Of a stretch of DNA of 64,000 nt, positions 12,882-22,077 are shown one piece after another. Origin of the DNA: an uncultured Planktomarina sp. (lineage in GTDB: Bacteria; Pseudomonadota; Alphaproteobacteria; Rhodobacterales; Rhodobacteraceae); the NCBI GenBank assembly GCA_905181815.1, contig CAJIZA010000006.1, forward strand, positions 1 through 64,000. Direction: 5' to 3'. Both the position numbers and the translations under genes were made by a program. Within the stretch, counting starts at the first letter, position 1, and the number at the start of each line of letters is the position of its first letter. Below the pieces are notes generated by a model. It ran no database searches. It worked only from the letters and a program-made list of their open reading frames with translations, and was not told where the DNA came from.

Positions 12882-13500
12882 ATGATCGATTTTTACTACT
12901 GGCCCACACCGGATGGATGGAAAATCGCAATTGCGCTTGAGGAAATGAACCTTCCCTACACCACGCGGCTGGTGAATATCGGCAAAGGTGGGCAATTCAA
13001 TCCTGATTTTTTGAAAATATCACCCTACAACCGCATGTCAGCTATCGTCGATCATGACGGCCCTGATGGCGCACCGCTCACCCTATTTGAAAGCGGTGCA
13101 ATCTTACAATAACTCGCGCGGAAGACGGAAAAATTCTACGGTACGACCTATCGCGACCAGCTGACGGTCGATCAATGGTTGATGTGGCGAATGGGTGGTC
13201 TTTGTCCATAGCGGAGCAAAATCACCACTTCAACAAATACGCCCCACTTATGGGTGAAAATTTAACCTACGCCAAAGACAGATACACCCACGAAACCGCC
13301 CGCATGTACAGGGTGCTCAACACTCAGCCGGAGCAGAGTAAATATGTGGCAGGTGGTTTTTTTCTCAATCGCCGATATGGCGATTGGGCCCTGGGCTTCC
13401 CTATGGGAGGGCCAGAAACAGACACTCGAGGATAAACCGCATATGGCCAGCTAGCTGCAAGCCTGCGCAGCGCACCGCAGCGTTACTACTGGCCATGGAC
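12882..13500 (+). pseudogene. Decayed glutathione S-transferase (YghU/YfcG-like)
   Basis: The first 76 codons encode a normal thioredoxin-fold GST start (MIDFYYWPTPDGWKIAIALE, ending ...LTLFESGAILQ), then TAA at 13110. Homology continues in the same frame (YRDQLTVDQWLMWRMGGL) to a TAG at 13209, resumes in another frame (AEQNHHFNKYAPLMG, ARMYRVLN), and shifts again at a run of seven T (13357-13363) to read FSIADMAI..WASLWEGQKQTLED before a further TAG at 13452. At least two stops and two frameshifts mean no functional product. It faces away from metZ. Confidence 0.9.
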
Positions 13501-13656
13501 TGCATTTGGACCTGCGGACAACCCCGAAACCAAGCAACGAAGACAGCTTAGCTTAGCTCTTCAAGGCGAAATAACTACCCTGGCCTTGGGCCTGCCAGAG
13601 GCAGGCGAGAGGAAAAATATAATGCGGCGCCAGCCGCTCCGCGCGGTCGCGCCCGA

Positions 13657-14256
13657 TCAGTCGTCTTTTTCCAGCGCATATTTTGCCAAGAGCGGCGATT
13701 GGCTCATAAAAAAGCAGAATAACACCGCCGTTAGGCCAAAGGTTTTAAAATACACCCAAGTATCCGTAGAGAAAAACCGCCAGATCACCTCATTGACCAG
13801 CGCCAGTCCAAAAAACACCGCCATGAACCGGCGTGTCAAAATCATCCAGCCCTCAGCCCGCATCGGCAGCGCGTCTTGCATCACCAACCGAAGATAAGAT
13901 TGCCGACGCAGCAATCCAAATCCCAAAAGCCCTGCAAAAATAAGATAGATCAGCGTCGGTTTCATTTTGATAAATCGATCGTCATTCAGCCAAACCGTTA
14001 ACCCACCAAAGACCGTCACCAAAACCGCCGTCATGATCTGCATCGGAGAGATTTTTCCCGTCAGCTTCCACAAAATCGCCGTACACAGCAAAAGCAACGG
14101 GACAAACAACGCCGTGACCAAGATGAACCCACCATAATCAGAACCACCGACGTTATAGCTCGTGCCCTTCATTCTCAGATAGGCCACAAAGAAGGCCAGC
14201 ACCGGTCCAAACTCTAAAAGCGGCTTCACCCATTTTGGTAAATTCTTATCAGACAT
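13657..14256 (-). CDS. yciB: Inner membrane septation protein, YciB/IspZ family
   Basis: 199-residue protein with five or six predicted membrane helices and the family hallmarks LLEFGPVLAFFVAYL near the N-terminus, KMKPTLIYLIFA in the middle, and WMILTRRFMAVFFGLALVNEV..WRF in the C-terminal half. The family is linked to cell division and envelope integrity in the inner membrane; the exact biochemical role is unsettled. It follows the EamA permease by 15 bp and belongs to the ftsY transcription unit. The ATG at 14256 is preceded by AAAGGAA. Confidence 0.93.
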   Translation of the reverse strand: MSDKNLPKWVKPLLEFGPVLAFFVAYLRMKGTSYNVGGSDYGGFILVTALFVPLLLLCTAILWKLTGKISPMQIMTAVLVTVFGGLTVWLNDDRFIKMKPTLIYLIFAGLLGFGLLRRQSYLRLVMQDALPMRAEGWMILTRRFMAVFFGLALVNEVIWRFFSTDTWVYFKTFGLTAVLFCFFMSQSPLLAKYALEKDD

Positions 14257-14271
14257 AATTTAGCATTCCTT

Positions 14272-15174
14272 TTATCCCGCAAATTCAACTATCACGGCGC
14301 CCAGCGCAATCAAAGCCATCAAAGCCAAACGGCGCGGCCCGACGGTCTCTTTCAAAAACAACCAGCCAATGAGAGCGGCAAAAATTGTCGATGTCTCACG
14401 CAGCACAGCCGCTTCTCCAACTTTATCCAATCGCGTGGCCAACAAGATCGCACCAAAGGAAGCCATTGCCACCAATCCTCCGATCGGCGCACGCCACATC
14501 AGTCCCTGTCGCGCCAAGGCGATGTCTTTGCGCCGTGCATGGGCCACCGCCGCAATCGGCATGCTCCAAGAATCAATCACAAAGAACCATGCCAGAAAGG
14601 TAAAAGGATCTGCCGCAGCTCGGATGCCATAGGCGTCATAGGTCGTATAAAACGCCACAAAAAATCCGGTGGATAGCGCCAGCACCAGTGCCAAACCCAA
14701 TGTCTCGCGCTCCAGCGATACCGTGCGCATATTATACACAGCCAGGCCAAAAATCCCACAGAGAAGCACAGCCACCCCCAGCCATTGCCCAACAGTAAAC
14801 ACCTCGCCAAACAATAAGTAAGCCCCAATCACCGTGAAAACAGGCCCTGATCCACGCATCACAGGATAAACAACTGTATAAGCGCCACGGGTGAAGGCCA
14901 TGGCCTGCAAGACTTTATAAACAGTGTGGATCGCCCATGCTCCTGCCAAAATTGGCCATAAATGCGCCTCTGGCCAGGGCACCACGAACAGAGCAAAAGG
15001 CAAAGCCATCAATCCGTAGCTGGCGTCCATAGCCCCGCGCATCACCCAGGGGTCAATTCTCCCCTTTTGCATCGCTGCAAAGACCGCGTGCAACACAGCG
15101 GCCAATAACGCCAAAAGCATAGCGACCAACCGGCCCGTGTGACTGCCTTCAATCGCAAGAATCCACTCGGTCAC
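14272..15174 (-). CDS. EamA/DMT-superfamily permease
   Basis: 300-residue integral membrane protein with ten hydrophobic helices arranged as two EamA repeats. The first repeat ends around PVMRGSGPVFTVIGAYLLFGE and the second around ETSTIFAALIGWLFLKE, both family signatures. Members export or import small metabolites; no substrate can be named. The GTG start overlaps the ftsY stop codon (GTGA at 15171-15174), implying translational coupling with ftsY. Confidence 0.85.
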   Translation of the reverse strand: MTEWILAIEGSHTGRLVAMLLALLAAVLHAVFAAMQKGRIDPWVMRGAMDASYGLMALPFALFVVPWPEAHLWPILAGAWAIHTVYKVLQAMAFTRGAYTVVYPVMRGSGPVFTVIGAYLLFGEVFTVGQWLGVAVLLCGIFGLAVYNMRTVSLERETLGLALVLALSTGFFVAFYTTYDAYGIRAAADPFTFLAWFFVIDSWSMPIAAVAHARRKDIALARQGLMWRAPIGGLVAMASFGAILLATRLDKVGEAAVLRETSTIFAALIGWLFLKETVGPRRLALMALIALGAVIVEFAG

Positions 15175-16346
15175 GCAGAAACCCCGGTCAAGGCCGCAGC
15201 AAATTCCTGTGGATCAAAAGCGTCAAGATCATCTATCTGTTCCCCCACGCCAATGGCATGAATCGGCAAAGCAAATTTATCTGCGAGAGAAACCAATACC
15301 CCGCCCTTGGCGGTGCCGTCCAATTTGGTCATCACCAGGCCAGTGACATCCGCCATTCTCTGAAAGACTTCCACTTGCTTGACCGCATTTTGACCGGTTG
15401 TCGCGTCGAGGACCAAGACCGTGTTGTGTGGTGCGTCCGGATTTTTCTTGCGAATCACACGAATGATTTTTGATAATTCCTCCATCAAATCTGCCCGGTT
15501 TTGCAACCGCCCGGCCGTATCAATCATCAATAGGTCAGCGCCATCTTGTTCCGCCTGGGTCATGGCGTCAAAAGCAAGGCTTGCGGGATCTGACCCCTCG
15601 GGTGCGGTCATCACCGGCACCCCAGCCCGCTCCCCCCAAACTTGCAATTGCCCCACCGCGGCGGCGCGAAAGGTGTCACAAGCCGCAATCACAACAGATT
15701 TCTCGGCCTTCTTAAACTGGCTCGCTAGCTTGCCGATGGTGGTAGTTTTCCCCGAACCGTTCACACCCACCACCAAAATCACCTGTGGTTTCTTATTATA
15801 AATCGGCAAGGGCCGGGCCACAGGTTCCATCACCCGAGCAATTTCTTCAGCCAAGGCCAATTTGATTTCCGCTGTGGAGAGTTTCTTACCAAAACGCCCT
15901 TCGGCCAAATTCGCCGTAATCCGTACAGCCGTATCCACCCCCATATCAGAGGAGATCAACAGCTCTTCGAGCTGTTCAAGCATGTCATCATCCAGCACGC
16001 GGCGCGGCGCACGCCCGAAAACGCCAGTTTTCTGCTGCAAGGGATCAGGCTGCCGAGTGTCCACCTCCAAAGGGTCAATCACGACTTTTGGAACGCTGGC
16101 GACTGGCTCTGACTCTTCTTCTGGCGACGCCGCCTGCTCGAGCTCTTGTTCAAGCAGGCTGCCGCCTACAGAATCGGGCGCGTGCAAATCCTCGGGCTGC
16201 GCCACTTGCACCGCCTCATCAGCGATGATCGGACCGGCTGGCCCGTCCTCATAAGCAACATCTTCTTGGACAATAGCATCCAGACCCTTTTTAAGCTTGG
16301 TAGAGGATTTAAAAAGTTTAGATTTCAACTTACCAAAAAAGGACAT
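15171..16346 (-). CDS. ftsY: Signal recognition particle receptor FtsY
   Basis: GTPase that docks SRP-ribosome complexes on the inner membrane for co-translational insertion. An acidic, variable A domain (about residues 25-100) precedes the NG domain. G motifs are GVNGSGKTTTIGKLA (residues 194 on), DTFRAAAVGQL, LLMIDTAGRL and TKLDGTAKGG, and the tail carries AIGVGEQIDDLDAFD. The ATG at 16346 has GGAG upstream; the preceding TTG codon is a less likely start. 391 residues is normal for the alphaproteobacterial form. EamA permease and yciB genes follow in the same unit. Confidence 0.97.
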   Translation of the reverse strand: MSFFGKLKSKLFKSSTKLKKGLDAIVQEDVAYEDGPAGPIIADEAVQVAQPEDLHAPDSVGGSLLEQELEQAASPEEESEPVASVPKVVIDPLEVDTRQPDPLQQKTGVFGRAPRRVLDDDMLEQLEELLISSDMGVDTAVRITANLAEGRFGKKLSTAEIKLALAEEIARVMEPVARPLPIYNKKPQVILVVGVNGSGKTTTIGKLASQFKKAEKSVVIAACDTFRAAAVGQLQVWGERAGVPVMTAPEGSDPASLAFDAMTQAEQDGADLLMIDTAGRLQNRADLMEELSKIIRVIRKKNPDAPHNTVLVLDATTGQNAVKQVEVFQRMADVTGLVMTKLDGTAKGGVLVSLADKFALPIHAIGVGEQIDDLDAFDPQEFAAALTGVSA

Positions 16347-16442
16347 CAACAGGCTCCATTGTTCGCCGCGGGCTTCAAAGTCGCCGCAAACGGTAACGCG
16401 AATGTAATCCTAGCCCCCAGCAATGCCAATGGCAGCCGCGCG

Positions 16443-18128
16443 CTAAATTTCGTTGGGGAAATACTTGATTACCGATTTGATGGGATTGGGCGCCGCTTGA
16501 CCAAGCCCGCAGATCGAGGTCTCCACCATCGCCGTGGTCAAATCCTTTAAAAGCGGCTGATCCCAGGTATCTGCCTGCATCAATTTTACCGCCTTTTCAC
16601 AGCCAACCCGACAAGGAGTGCACTGACCACAGCTTTCGTCCTCAAAGAATCGCAACATATTCAAGGCCGCAGCTCGGGGGCTGTCCTGATCCGACAGAAC
16701 CACCACAGCGGCTGAACCGATGAAAGTGCCAAGCGGCTGCAATGTGTCAAAATCTAAGGGCACGTCATTGATTGATGCAGGTAAAAGACCTGAAGACGGG
16801 CCACCAGGTTGGTATGCTGAAAAGATATGGCCCTCCAACATCCCGCCACAGGCGGCAATGATATCCGTGATCGTGGAACCCGCAGGCAACAAATGCACGC
16901 CGGGGTTTTTCACCCGACCAGAAACCGAGTAACTGCGCAGACCCGTCCGGCCATTGTGTTCCACAGCGTTCAGGCACTCAGGTCCTTCCCGCACCACGCG
17001 CGCAACCCAGATCAAGGTTTCAACATTATGCACCAAAGTGGGGCGATTGTGGATCCCCACAGCCGCCACAAAAGGAGGGCGATGCCGCGGCAAACCGCGC
17101 TTGCCTTCAATACTTTCGATCATCGCGCTTTCTTCGCCGCATATATAGGCCCCAGCCCCGCGCCGCAGATCAATATAGCCCACAGGCACGAGCCCAGCCG
17201 CCTCCAAAGCGGCAATCTCTCCAGCCAGAATGTGCAGAACCGCGGGATATTCGTCACGCATGTAGATAAAACAGGTTTCCGCCTCGACCGCCCAAGCGGC
17301 AATCAACATGCCTTCGAGAAACAAGTGCGGCGTGCGCTCAAGATAGTAGCGATCCTTGAAAGTTCCCGGCTCGCCCTCATCTCCATTCACCGCCAAATAG
17401 CGCGGCCCCGCATTGCCGCGCACGAAGCCCCATTTTGTGCCTGATGGAAAACCCGCACCACCCAGGCCGCGCAGACCACTTTGCTTTATCTGCGCTTGAA
17501 CCTCTTCCCAATCGCCACCTGCGCGCAGCTCTACGAGCCGCGCATAGCCACCGGCAGCGTGATAGGCCGCCAGGTCTTCATGATCAGGAATATCGGCATG
17601 GATATGACCGCCCGAAATAGCCGCTAAAACCTTTTCGGGCGTGGCGTGATCAATATGATGGTGCCCCAGCTCCAGCACTGGGGCGGTATCACAGCGCCCC
17701 ATACAGGGCGCGCGGACAACCCGCACCGCTTTGGGATCTAACCCCTGCTGCAATGCCTCTTGCAATTTAGCAGCTCCAGCCAATTCGCACGATAAGCTAT
17801 CGCAGACCCGCACGGTCAAGGCCGGCGGTGGTGTTTCTCCCTCTTTGACCACATCAAAATGCGCGTAGAACATCGCGACCTCATAGACCTCAGCCTGGCT
17901 CAAACGCATTTCCTCGGCCAAAGCGCGCAGATTCGCTGCTGAGAGATGGCCATAAGCATCTTGAATAAGATGTAAAAATTCGATCAGAAGATCCCGCCGG
18001 CGCGGTCTTTGCCCCAGCAAATCTTGCACCTGTGACCATGCCAAATCGTCGAGCTGACGCCCTTTTGGTCGCACCCGGCCTCTGCCCGGTCCAGATTTCC
18101 AAACACCTTTTGACGATTCGATAGACAT
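16443..18128 (-). CDS. NuoE-NuoF fusion: NADH-binding diaphorase subunit (formate dehydrogenase beta type)
   Basis: 561 residues joining two subunits usually separate. Residues about 35-185 are a NuoE/FdsG-like thioredoxin-fold domain with a 2Fe-2S cysteine set (VCDSLSCELAG and APCMGRCDTAP). The rest is NuoF/FdsB-like, with FMN/NADH-binding GLGGAGFPSGTKWGF, NGDEGEPGTFKDR and GAGAYICGEESAMIES, and a 4Fe-4S site in ESCGQCTPCRVGCEKA plus TSICGLG. Such fusions feed electrons between NAD and a molybdenum formate dehydrogenase. No catalytic alpha subunit or fdhD-like gene is nearby: xseA lies upstream and ftsY downstream, so its partner must be elsewhere or lost. Confidence 0.88.
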   Translation of the reverse strand: MSIESSKGVWKSGPGRGRVRPKGRQLDDLAWSQVQDLLGQRPRRRDLLIEFLHLIQDAYGHLSAANLRALAEEMRLSQAEVYEVAMFYAHFDVVKEGETPPPALTVRVCDSLSCELAGAAKLQEALQQGLDPKAVRVVRAPCMGRCDTAPVLELGHHHIDHATPEKVLAAISGGHIHADIPDHEDLAAYHAAGGYARLVELRAGGDWEEVQAQIKQSGLRGLGGAGFPSGTKWGFVRGNAGPRYLAVNGDEGEPGTFKDRYYLERTPHLFLEGMLIAAWAVEAETCFIYMRDEYPAVLHILAGEIAALEAAGLVPVGYIDLRRGAGAYICGEESAMIESIEGKRGLPRHRPPFVAAVGIHNRPTLVHNVETLIWVARVVREGPECLNAVEHNGRTGLRSYSVSGRVKNPGVHLLPAGSTITDIIAACGGMLEGHIFSAYQPGGPSSGLLPASINDVPLDFDTLQPLGTFIGSAAVVVLSDQDSPRAAALNMLRFFEDESCGQCTPCRVGCEKAVKLMQADTWDQPLLKDLTTAMVETSICGLGQAAPNPIKSVIKYFPNEI

Positions 18129-18271
18129 GATCTGTTCCTCAATTCATTGTGGCTGATTTAACCCGCAACGCAGCCCTGACATAGGTCAAAATACGACACC
18201 ACTTGCAACAGATGCGTTTTCTCTTGCCTCAATAGACATCACCTGGCCACAATCAGAATAATTGTCCCTGC

Positions 18272-19807
18272 TCAGGTGGTTTTCGGCTTGGCTCGGCCTG
18301 CGGGACGGGCCGCGGCGGTTTGCGCCACCGCAAAGCGCCCATCGGCAAACTCGATTTCCAGAGATTTTGCCACCCCGGCGCTAGCCGCATCAGTGATCAA
18401 AGCCTGCCCAGAACGCACCACTGCATAACCACGGCGCAGGGTCTCGCGATAACCCAGTGTTTCGCGCAACCGGTCACAGGCCACCAGCTGCTCGCGGCGT
18501 CTTTGCAATTGCCGTTCAAAAATTTGCTCCAACCGCGATTCAAGATCATCCAGATCTTTACGCAATCGCCCAACCCGCTCCGCTAAAGGTATTGGACGGA
18601 GACGCGATGAGCAGGCCCATAGCATCTGCCGAGCAGAGAGCGCCGCTCGGTCCAAGCCTGCCGGTAGGCGCTGCCCCAAGGCCTGCAATTGCCGCGCCTC
18701 TTGCACCAATATCCGCCCTAACGCAGAGGGCTTAATCTGCCCCGCAGAAGCGGTCAGGCGCAGCTGTTGTTTTTGCACCAAGCCGCGCAGCGCCAGCGGC
18801 AAACGCCCCTCCCAATGGTCCAACCGCTGCTGCGCCGAATGCGTCAGGCTGTCCGGACGCGGCAAAGCGCGGGCCAAATCGGCCAATCTTTGCTTGCGGC
18901 GGGTCATGATATTGGCCAAGCCCTGCGCCGACCGGGCGCCCTTGGCACGGGTTTCGGCCAAAAGGTCCAAGCGCACAGGCACCGCCAATTCAGCGGCAGC
19001 ACTAGGGGTGGGCGCGCGCATGTCAGAGACGAAATCAATCAATGTCGTATCGGTTTCATGGCCCACAGCGGAAATTAGGGGAACCTCCGAGGCCGCCGCC
19101 GCTCGTACAACGATTTCTTCGTTGAACCCCCAAAGATCCTCAATGGAACCACCGCCACGCGCCACAATCAGCAAATCTGGCCGCGGCAAAGCCCCGCCCG
19201 GTGTCATTGCATTAAACCCAGCAATCGCGCGCGCCACTTCGGCGGCGCAATTCGCTCCCTGCACCGCAACCGGCCAAACCAAGACTTTCCGCGGGAAACG
19301 GTCACGCAAACGGTGTAAAATATCGCGAATCACTGCGCCAGTGGGAGAGGTCACAACCCCAATCACGTCGGGCAAAAAGGGCAAAGCCTGTTTGTGCGCC
19401 AGATCAAACAACCCTTCAGCGGCCAAAGCAGTCTTTCGCTTTTCCAACATGGCCATCAATGCCCCAACCCCGGCGACCGCCACATCATCAACATTCAGAT
19501 TGTATTTGGACTGCCCGCCGAAGGAGGTCATTTTACCACTGACAACCACCTCCATCCCCTCCTCGGGAAGTACAGAAAGTTTTGACACTTGCCCTTTCCA
19601 AGTAGTACAGGCTAGGGCGTTACGTTCGTCTTTTACATCGAAATACATGTGCCCCGAGCGGGCCTGAACCACGCGTCCCACTTCGCCCTTGACCCGTATG
19701 CGGCCAAATTCTGCCTCCAGAGTACGTTTTACGGCACCTGAGATTTCTGAAACCGTAAATTCTGGGGCATTCTCGCCAAGACGGGGATCGTCAATAAGAT
19801 CAGACAT
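18272..19807 (-). CDS. xseA: Exodeoxyribonuclease VII large subunit
   Basis: 511-residue catalytic subunit of exonuclease VII, which degrades single-stranded DNA. An N-terminal OB-fold (FTVSEISGAVKRTLEAEFGRIRVKGE...SGHMYFDVKDE) is followed by the catalytic core with VVTSPTGAVIRDILHRL, the LLIVARGGGSIEDLW motif and ISAVGHETDTTLIDFVSD, then a long coiled-coil-rich C-terminal region. Divergent from purD, with 70 bp between their starts. The small subunit xseB is not in this window. Confidence 0.96.
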   Translation of the reverse strand: MSDLIDDPRLGENAPEFTVSEISGAVKRTLEAEFGRIRVKGEVGRVVQARSGHMYFDVKDERNALACTTWKGQVSKLSVLPEEGMEVVVSGKMTSFGGQSKYNLNVDDVAVAGVGALMAMLEKRKTALAAEGLFDLAHKQALPFLPDVIGVVTSPTGAVIRDILHRLRDRFPRKVLVWPVAVQGANCAAEVARAIAGFNAMTPGGALPRPDLLIVARGGGSIEDLWGFNEEIVVRAAAASEVPLISAVGHETDTTLIDFVSDMRAPTPSAAAELAVPVRLDLLAETRAKGARSAQGLANIMTRRKQRLADLARALPRPDSLTHSAQQRLDHWEGRLPLALRGLVQKQQLRLTASAGQIKPSALGRILVQEARQLQALGQRLPAGLDRAALSARQMLWACSSRLRPIPLAERVGRLRKDLDDLESRLEQIFERQLQRRREQLVACDRLRETLGYRETLRRGYAVVRSGQALITDAASAGVAKSLEIEFADGRFAVAQTAAARPAGRAKPKTT

Positions 19808-19877
19808 AGTGCACCTTGTGACCAGAGTTGATGCAGCTTAGAACGCGGGCAAGCAAAGGCCAAGGGGAGCGCGTGTC

Positions 19878-21140
19878 ATGAATATCTTAATTTTGGGCAG
19901 TGGAGGCCGCGAGCATTCTTTGGCCTGGGCCGTCGCGCAAAACCCAAAATGCGACCGACTGATGGTTGCGCCAGGCAATGCCGGCATCGCTAAGATTGCC
20001 GATTGTGTGGCTCTGGATATTCTGGATGGCGCCACCGTGCTCGCGTTTGTCCGCAGTCAGGCAATTGACTTTGTTGTCATTGGTCCAGAAGCACCTTTGG
20101 CCGCCGGTATAGTCGATATTTTGCGGGCCGCAGATGTGCTCTGCTTTGGCCCCAGCCAGGCAGCGGCGCAGCTGGAAGCCTCAAAATTCTTTACCAAATC
20201 CATCTGTGACGCCGCAGGTGCGCCCACAGCCGAATATGGCCATTTTACCGACCTGCAAAGCGCGTCGGATTATGTTTGCAGAATGGGTGCGCCGATTGTG
20301 GTCAAAGCCGATGGGCTGGCGGCGGGCAAAGGCGTCATTGTCGCCATGAGCCTGCAAGAAGCCCTTGATGCTTTGGATGATATGTTCAGCGGCGAATTTG
20401 GCAACGCCGGAGCGGAAGTGGTGATTGAAGAGTTTATGGAGGGCGAAGAGGCCTCCTATTTCATCCTCTGTGATGGCCGAGATGTTTTAGCCATTGGTAC
20501 CGCACAAGATCACAAGCGCGTGGGTGATGGCGACACCGGCCCAAACACCGGCGGCATGGGCGCCTACAGCCCCGCGCCCGTTTTGACAGATGATATTGCC
20601 GAACAGGCCATGCGCGAAATTATCAAACCCACCATGGCGGAAATGGCCCGACGGGGCACGCCTTATCAAGGGGTGCTTTATGCCGGTTTGATGATTAAAG
20701 ACGGCAAGGCCCGCTTGGTAGAATACAATGCCCGCTTTGGCGATCCAGAATGCCAGGTACTGATGATGCGGCTGGGTGCACAGGCGCTGGACCTGCTGCT
20801 GGCCTGCGCTGAAGAACGGCTGTCAGAGGTTCAGGTCAATTGGGCCGCGGACCATGCTTTGACGGTTGTAATGGCCGCCAAGGGCTATCCAGGCGCTTAT
20901 GGGAAGGGCACAGTGATTTCCGGTTTGGACTCCTTGCCCGACAGCTCTTCGGCTACCTGTTTTCATGCAGGAACCGCAAAAATTGGCGCAGATCTCAGCG
21001 CACAAGGCGGGCGGGTTTTGAATGTCACTGCGCGCGCTTCAAGCCTGAGCGAGGCCCGTACCATGGCCTATGACATGGTCGATCAAATCGATTGGCCCGA
21101 AGGGTTTTGCCGCCACGATATCGGTTGGCGCGCGCTTTAA
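19878..21140 (+). CDS. purD: Phosphoribosylamine-glycine ligase
   Basis: ATP-grasp ligase that makes glycinamide ribonucleotide in de novo purine synthesis. It begins MNILILGSGGREHSLAWA, the conserved N-terminal pattern. ATP-grasp features include PIVVKADGLAAGKGVIVA, EFMEGEEASYFILCDG, DHKRVGDGDTGPNTGGMG and VEYNARFGDPECQV. 420 residues is the usual length. The ATG has GGGGAGC upstream. A strong stem-loop follows the stop. Confidence 0.97.
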   Translation: MNILILGSGGREHSLAWAVAQNPKCDRLMVAPGNAGIAKIADCVALDILDGATVLAFVRSQAIDFVVIGPEAPLAAGIVDILRAADVLCFGPSQAAAQLEASKFFTKSICDAAGAPTAEYGHFTDLQSASDYVCRMGAPIVVKADGLAAGKGVIVAMSLQEALDALDDMFSGEFGNAGAEVVIEEFMEGEEASYFILCDGRDVLAIGTAQDHKRVGDGDTGPNTGGMGAYSPAPVLTDDIAEQAMREIIKPTMAEMARRGTPYQGVLYAGLMIKDGKARLVEYNARFGDPECQVLMMRLGAQALDLLLACAEERLSEVQVNWAADHALTVVMAAKGYPGAYGKGTVISGLDSLPDSSSATCFHAGTAKIGADLSAQGGRVLNVTARASSLSEARTMAYDMVDQIDWPEGFCRHDIGWRAL

Positions 21141-21148
21141 AAGCACCT

Positions 21149-21177
21149 GTGGCCGCAGTTCAGAAGATTGCGGCCAC
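21149..21177. terminator. Bidirectional stem-loop between purD and ferredoxin
   Basis: GTGGCCGCA pairs perfectly with TGCGGCCAC (9 bp) across an 11-nt loop, placed between the convergent purD and ferredoxin stops. The U-tract is weak on both strands, so termination efficiency is uncertain. Confidence 0.6.
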
Positions 21178-21195
21178 TTCAGTGTCGACAAGAGT

Positions 21196-21576
<381 letters not shown>

Positions 21577-21649
21577 CTACCCCCCACGCGAGCGGAATAA
21601 TGCCGCTTGCGATATTGCCTAAATGTTCTATTTTTGTTCCATGTCATTC

Positions 21650-22015
21650 GACTCTCCCAACACTTGGCCCAAGCCCCCTGCCGCCCTGCCCCATGCTATG
21701 CTAGAGCTGCCAGCAAATGGTGCACGGGTTACTGTGGCGGGTCTGGTTCTGGTGCGCCAAAGACCCGGCACAGCCAATGGGGTCATTTTCATCACGCTGG
21801 AGGATGAGACCGGGGTGTGCAATGTGATCGTCTGGCGCAAACTCTATGAGCGTTACCGGCGCGCCGTGATCTCAGGGCGTATGTTGCGAATCACCGGGCG
21901 CATTCAACGCGAAGGCGCTGTGTGCCATGTGATCGCTGAGCATGTGGAAGATATATCTTTCATGCTGGATGATCTTTTACTGCCAGAGGCCAGTCGCGCC
22001 ACCGAGCAGCCGTAA
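21650..22015 (+). pseudogene. dnaE2: C-terminal remnant of error-prone DNA polymerase DnaE2
   Basis: About 110 codons match only the C-terminal OB-fold of DnaE2: [54 protein letters not shown] and [10 protein letters not shown]. The polymerase PHP and catalytic domains (some 900 residues) are absent, as are the imuA and imuB genes that normally precede dnaE2. The DNA upstream is the unrelated ferredoxin gene. The open frame starts near 21623; 21650 marks the ATG before [11 protein letters not shown] residual small OB-fold protein cannot be excluded, but a deletion remnant is the simpler reading. Confidence 0.8.
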
Positions 22016-22030
22016 CCCCACTCAAACCAC

Positions 22031-22054
22031 AAAAGGGCGGCTCAAGAGCCGCCC
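22031..22054 (-). terminator. Terminator of the degP operon
   Basis: GGGCGGCTC and GAGCCGCCC (22035-22043 and 22046-22054) form a perfect 9-bp stem with a two-base apex, followed on the minus strand by TTTTGTGG. It lies 24 bp after the protease stop and also directly after the dnaE2 remnant on the other strand. Confidence 0.82.
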
Positions 22055-22077
22055 CATTAACAACATGTCTGCTGCAT

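Noticed and set aside
18894-19667. Long plus-strand frame (257 codons) opposite xseA
   Set aside because: Antisense shadow of xseA with low-complexity Ser/Thr/Arg composition and no family features.
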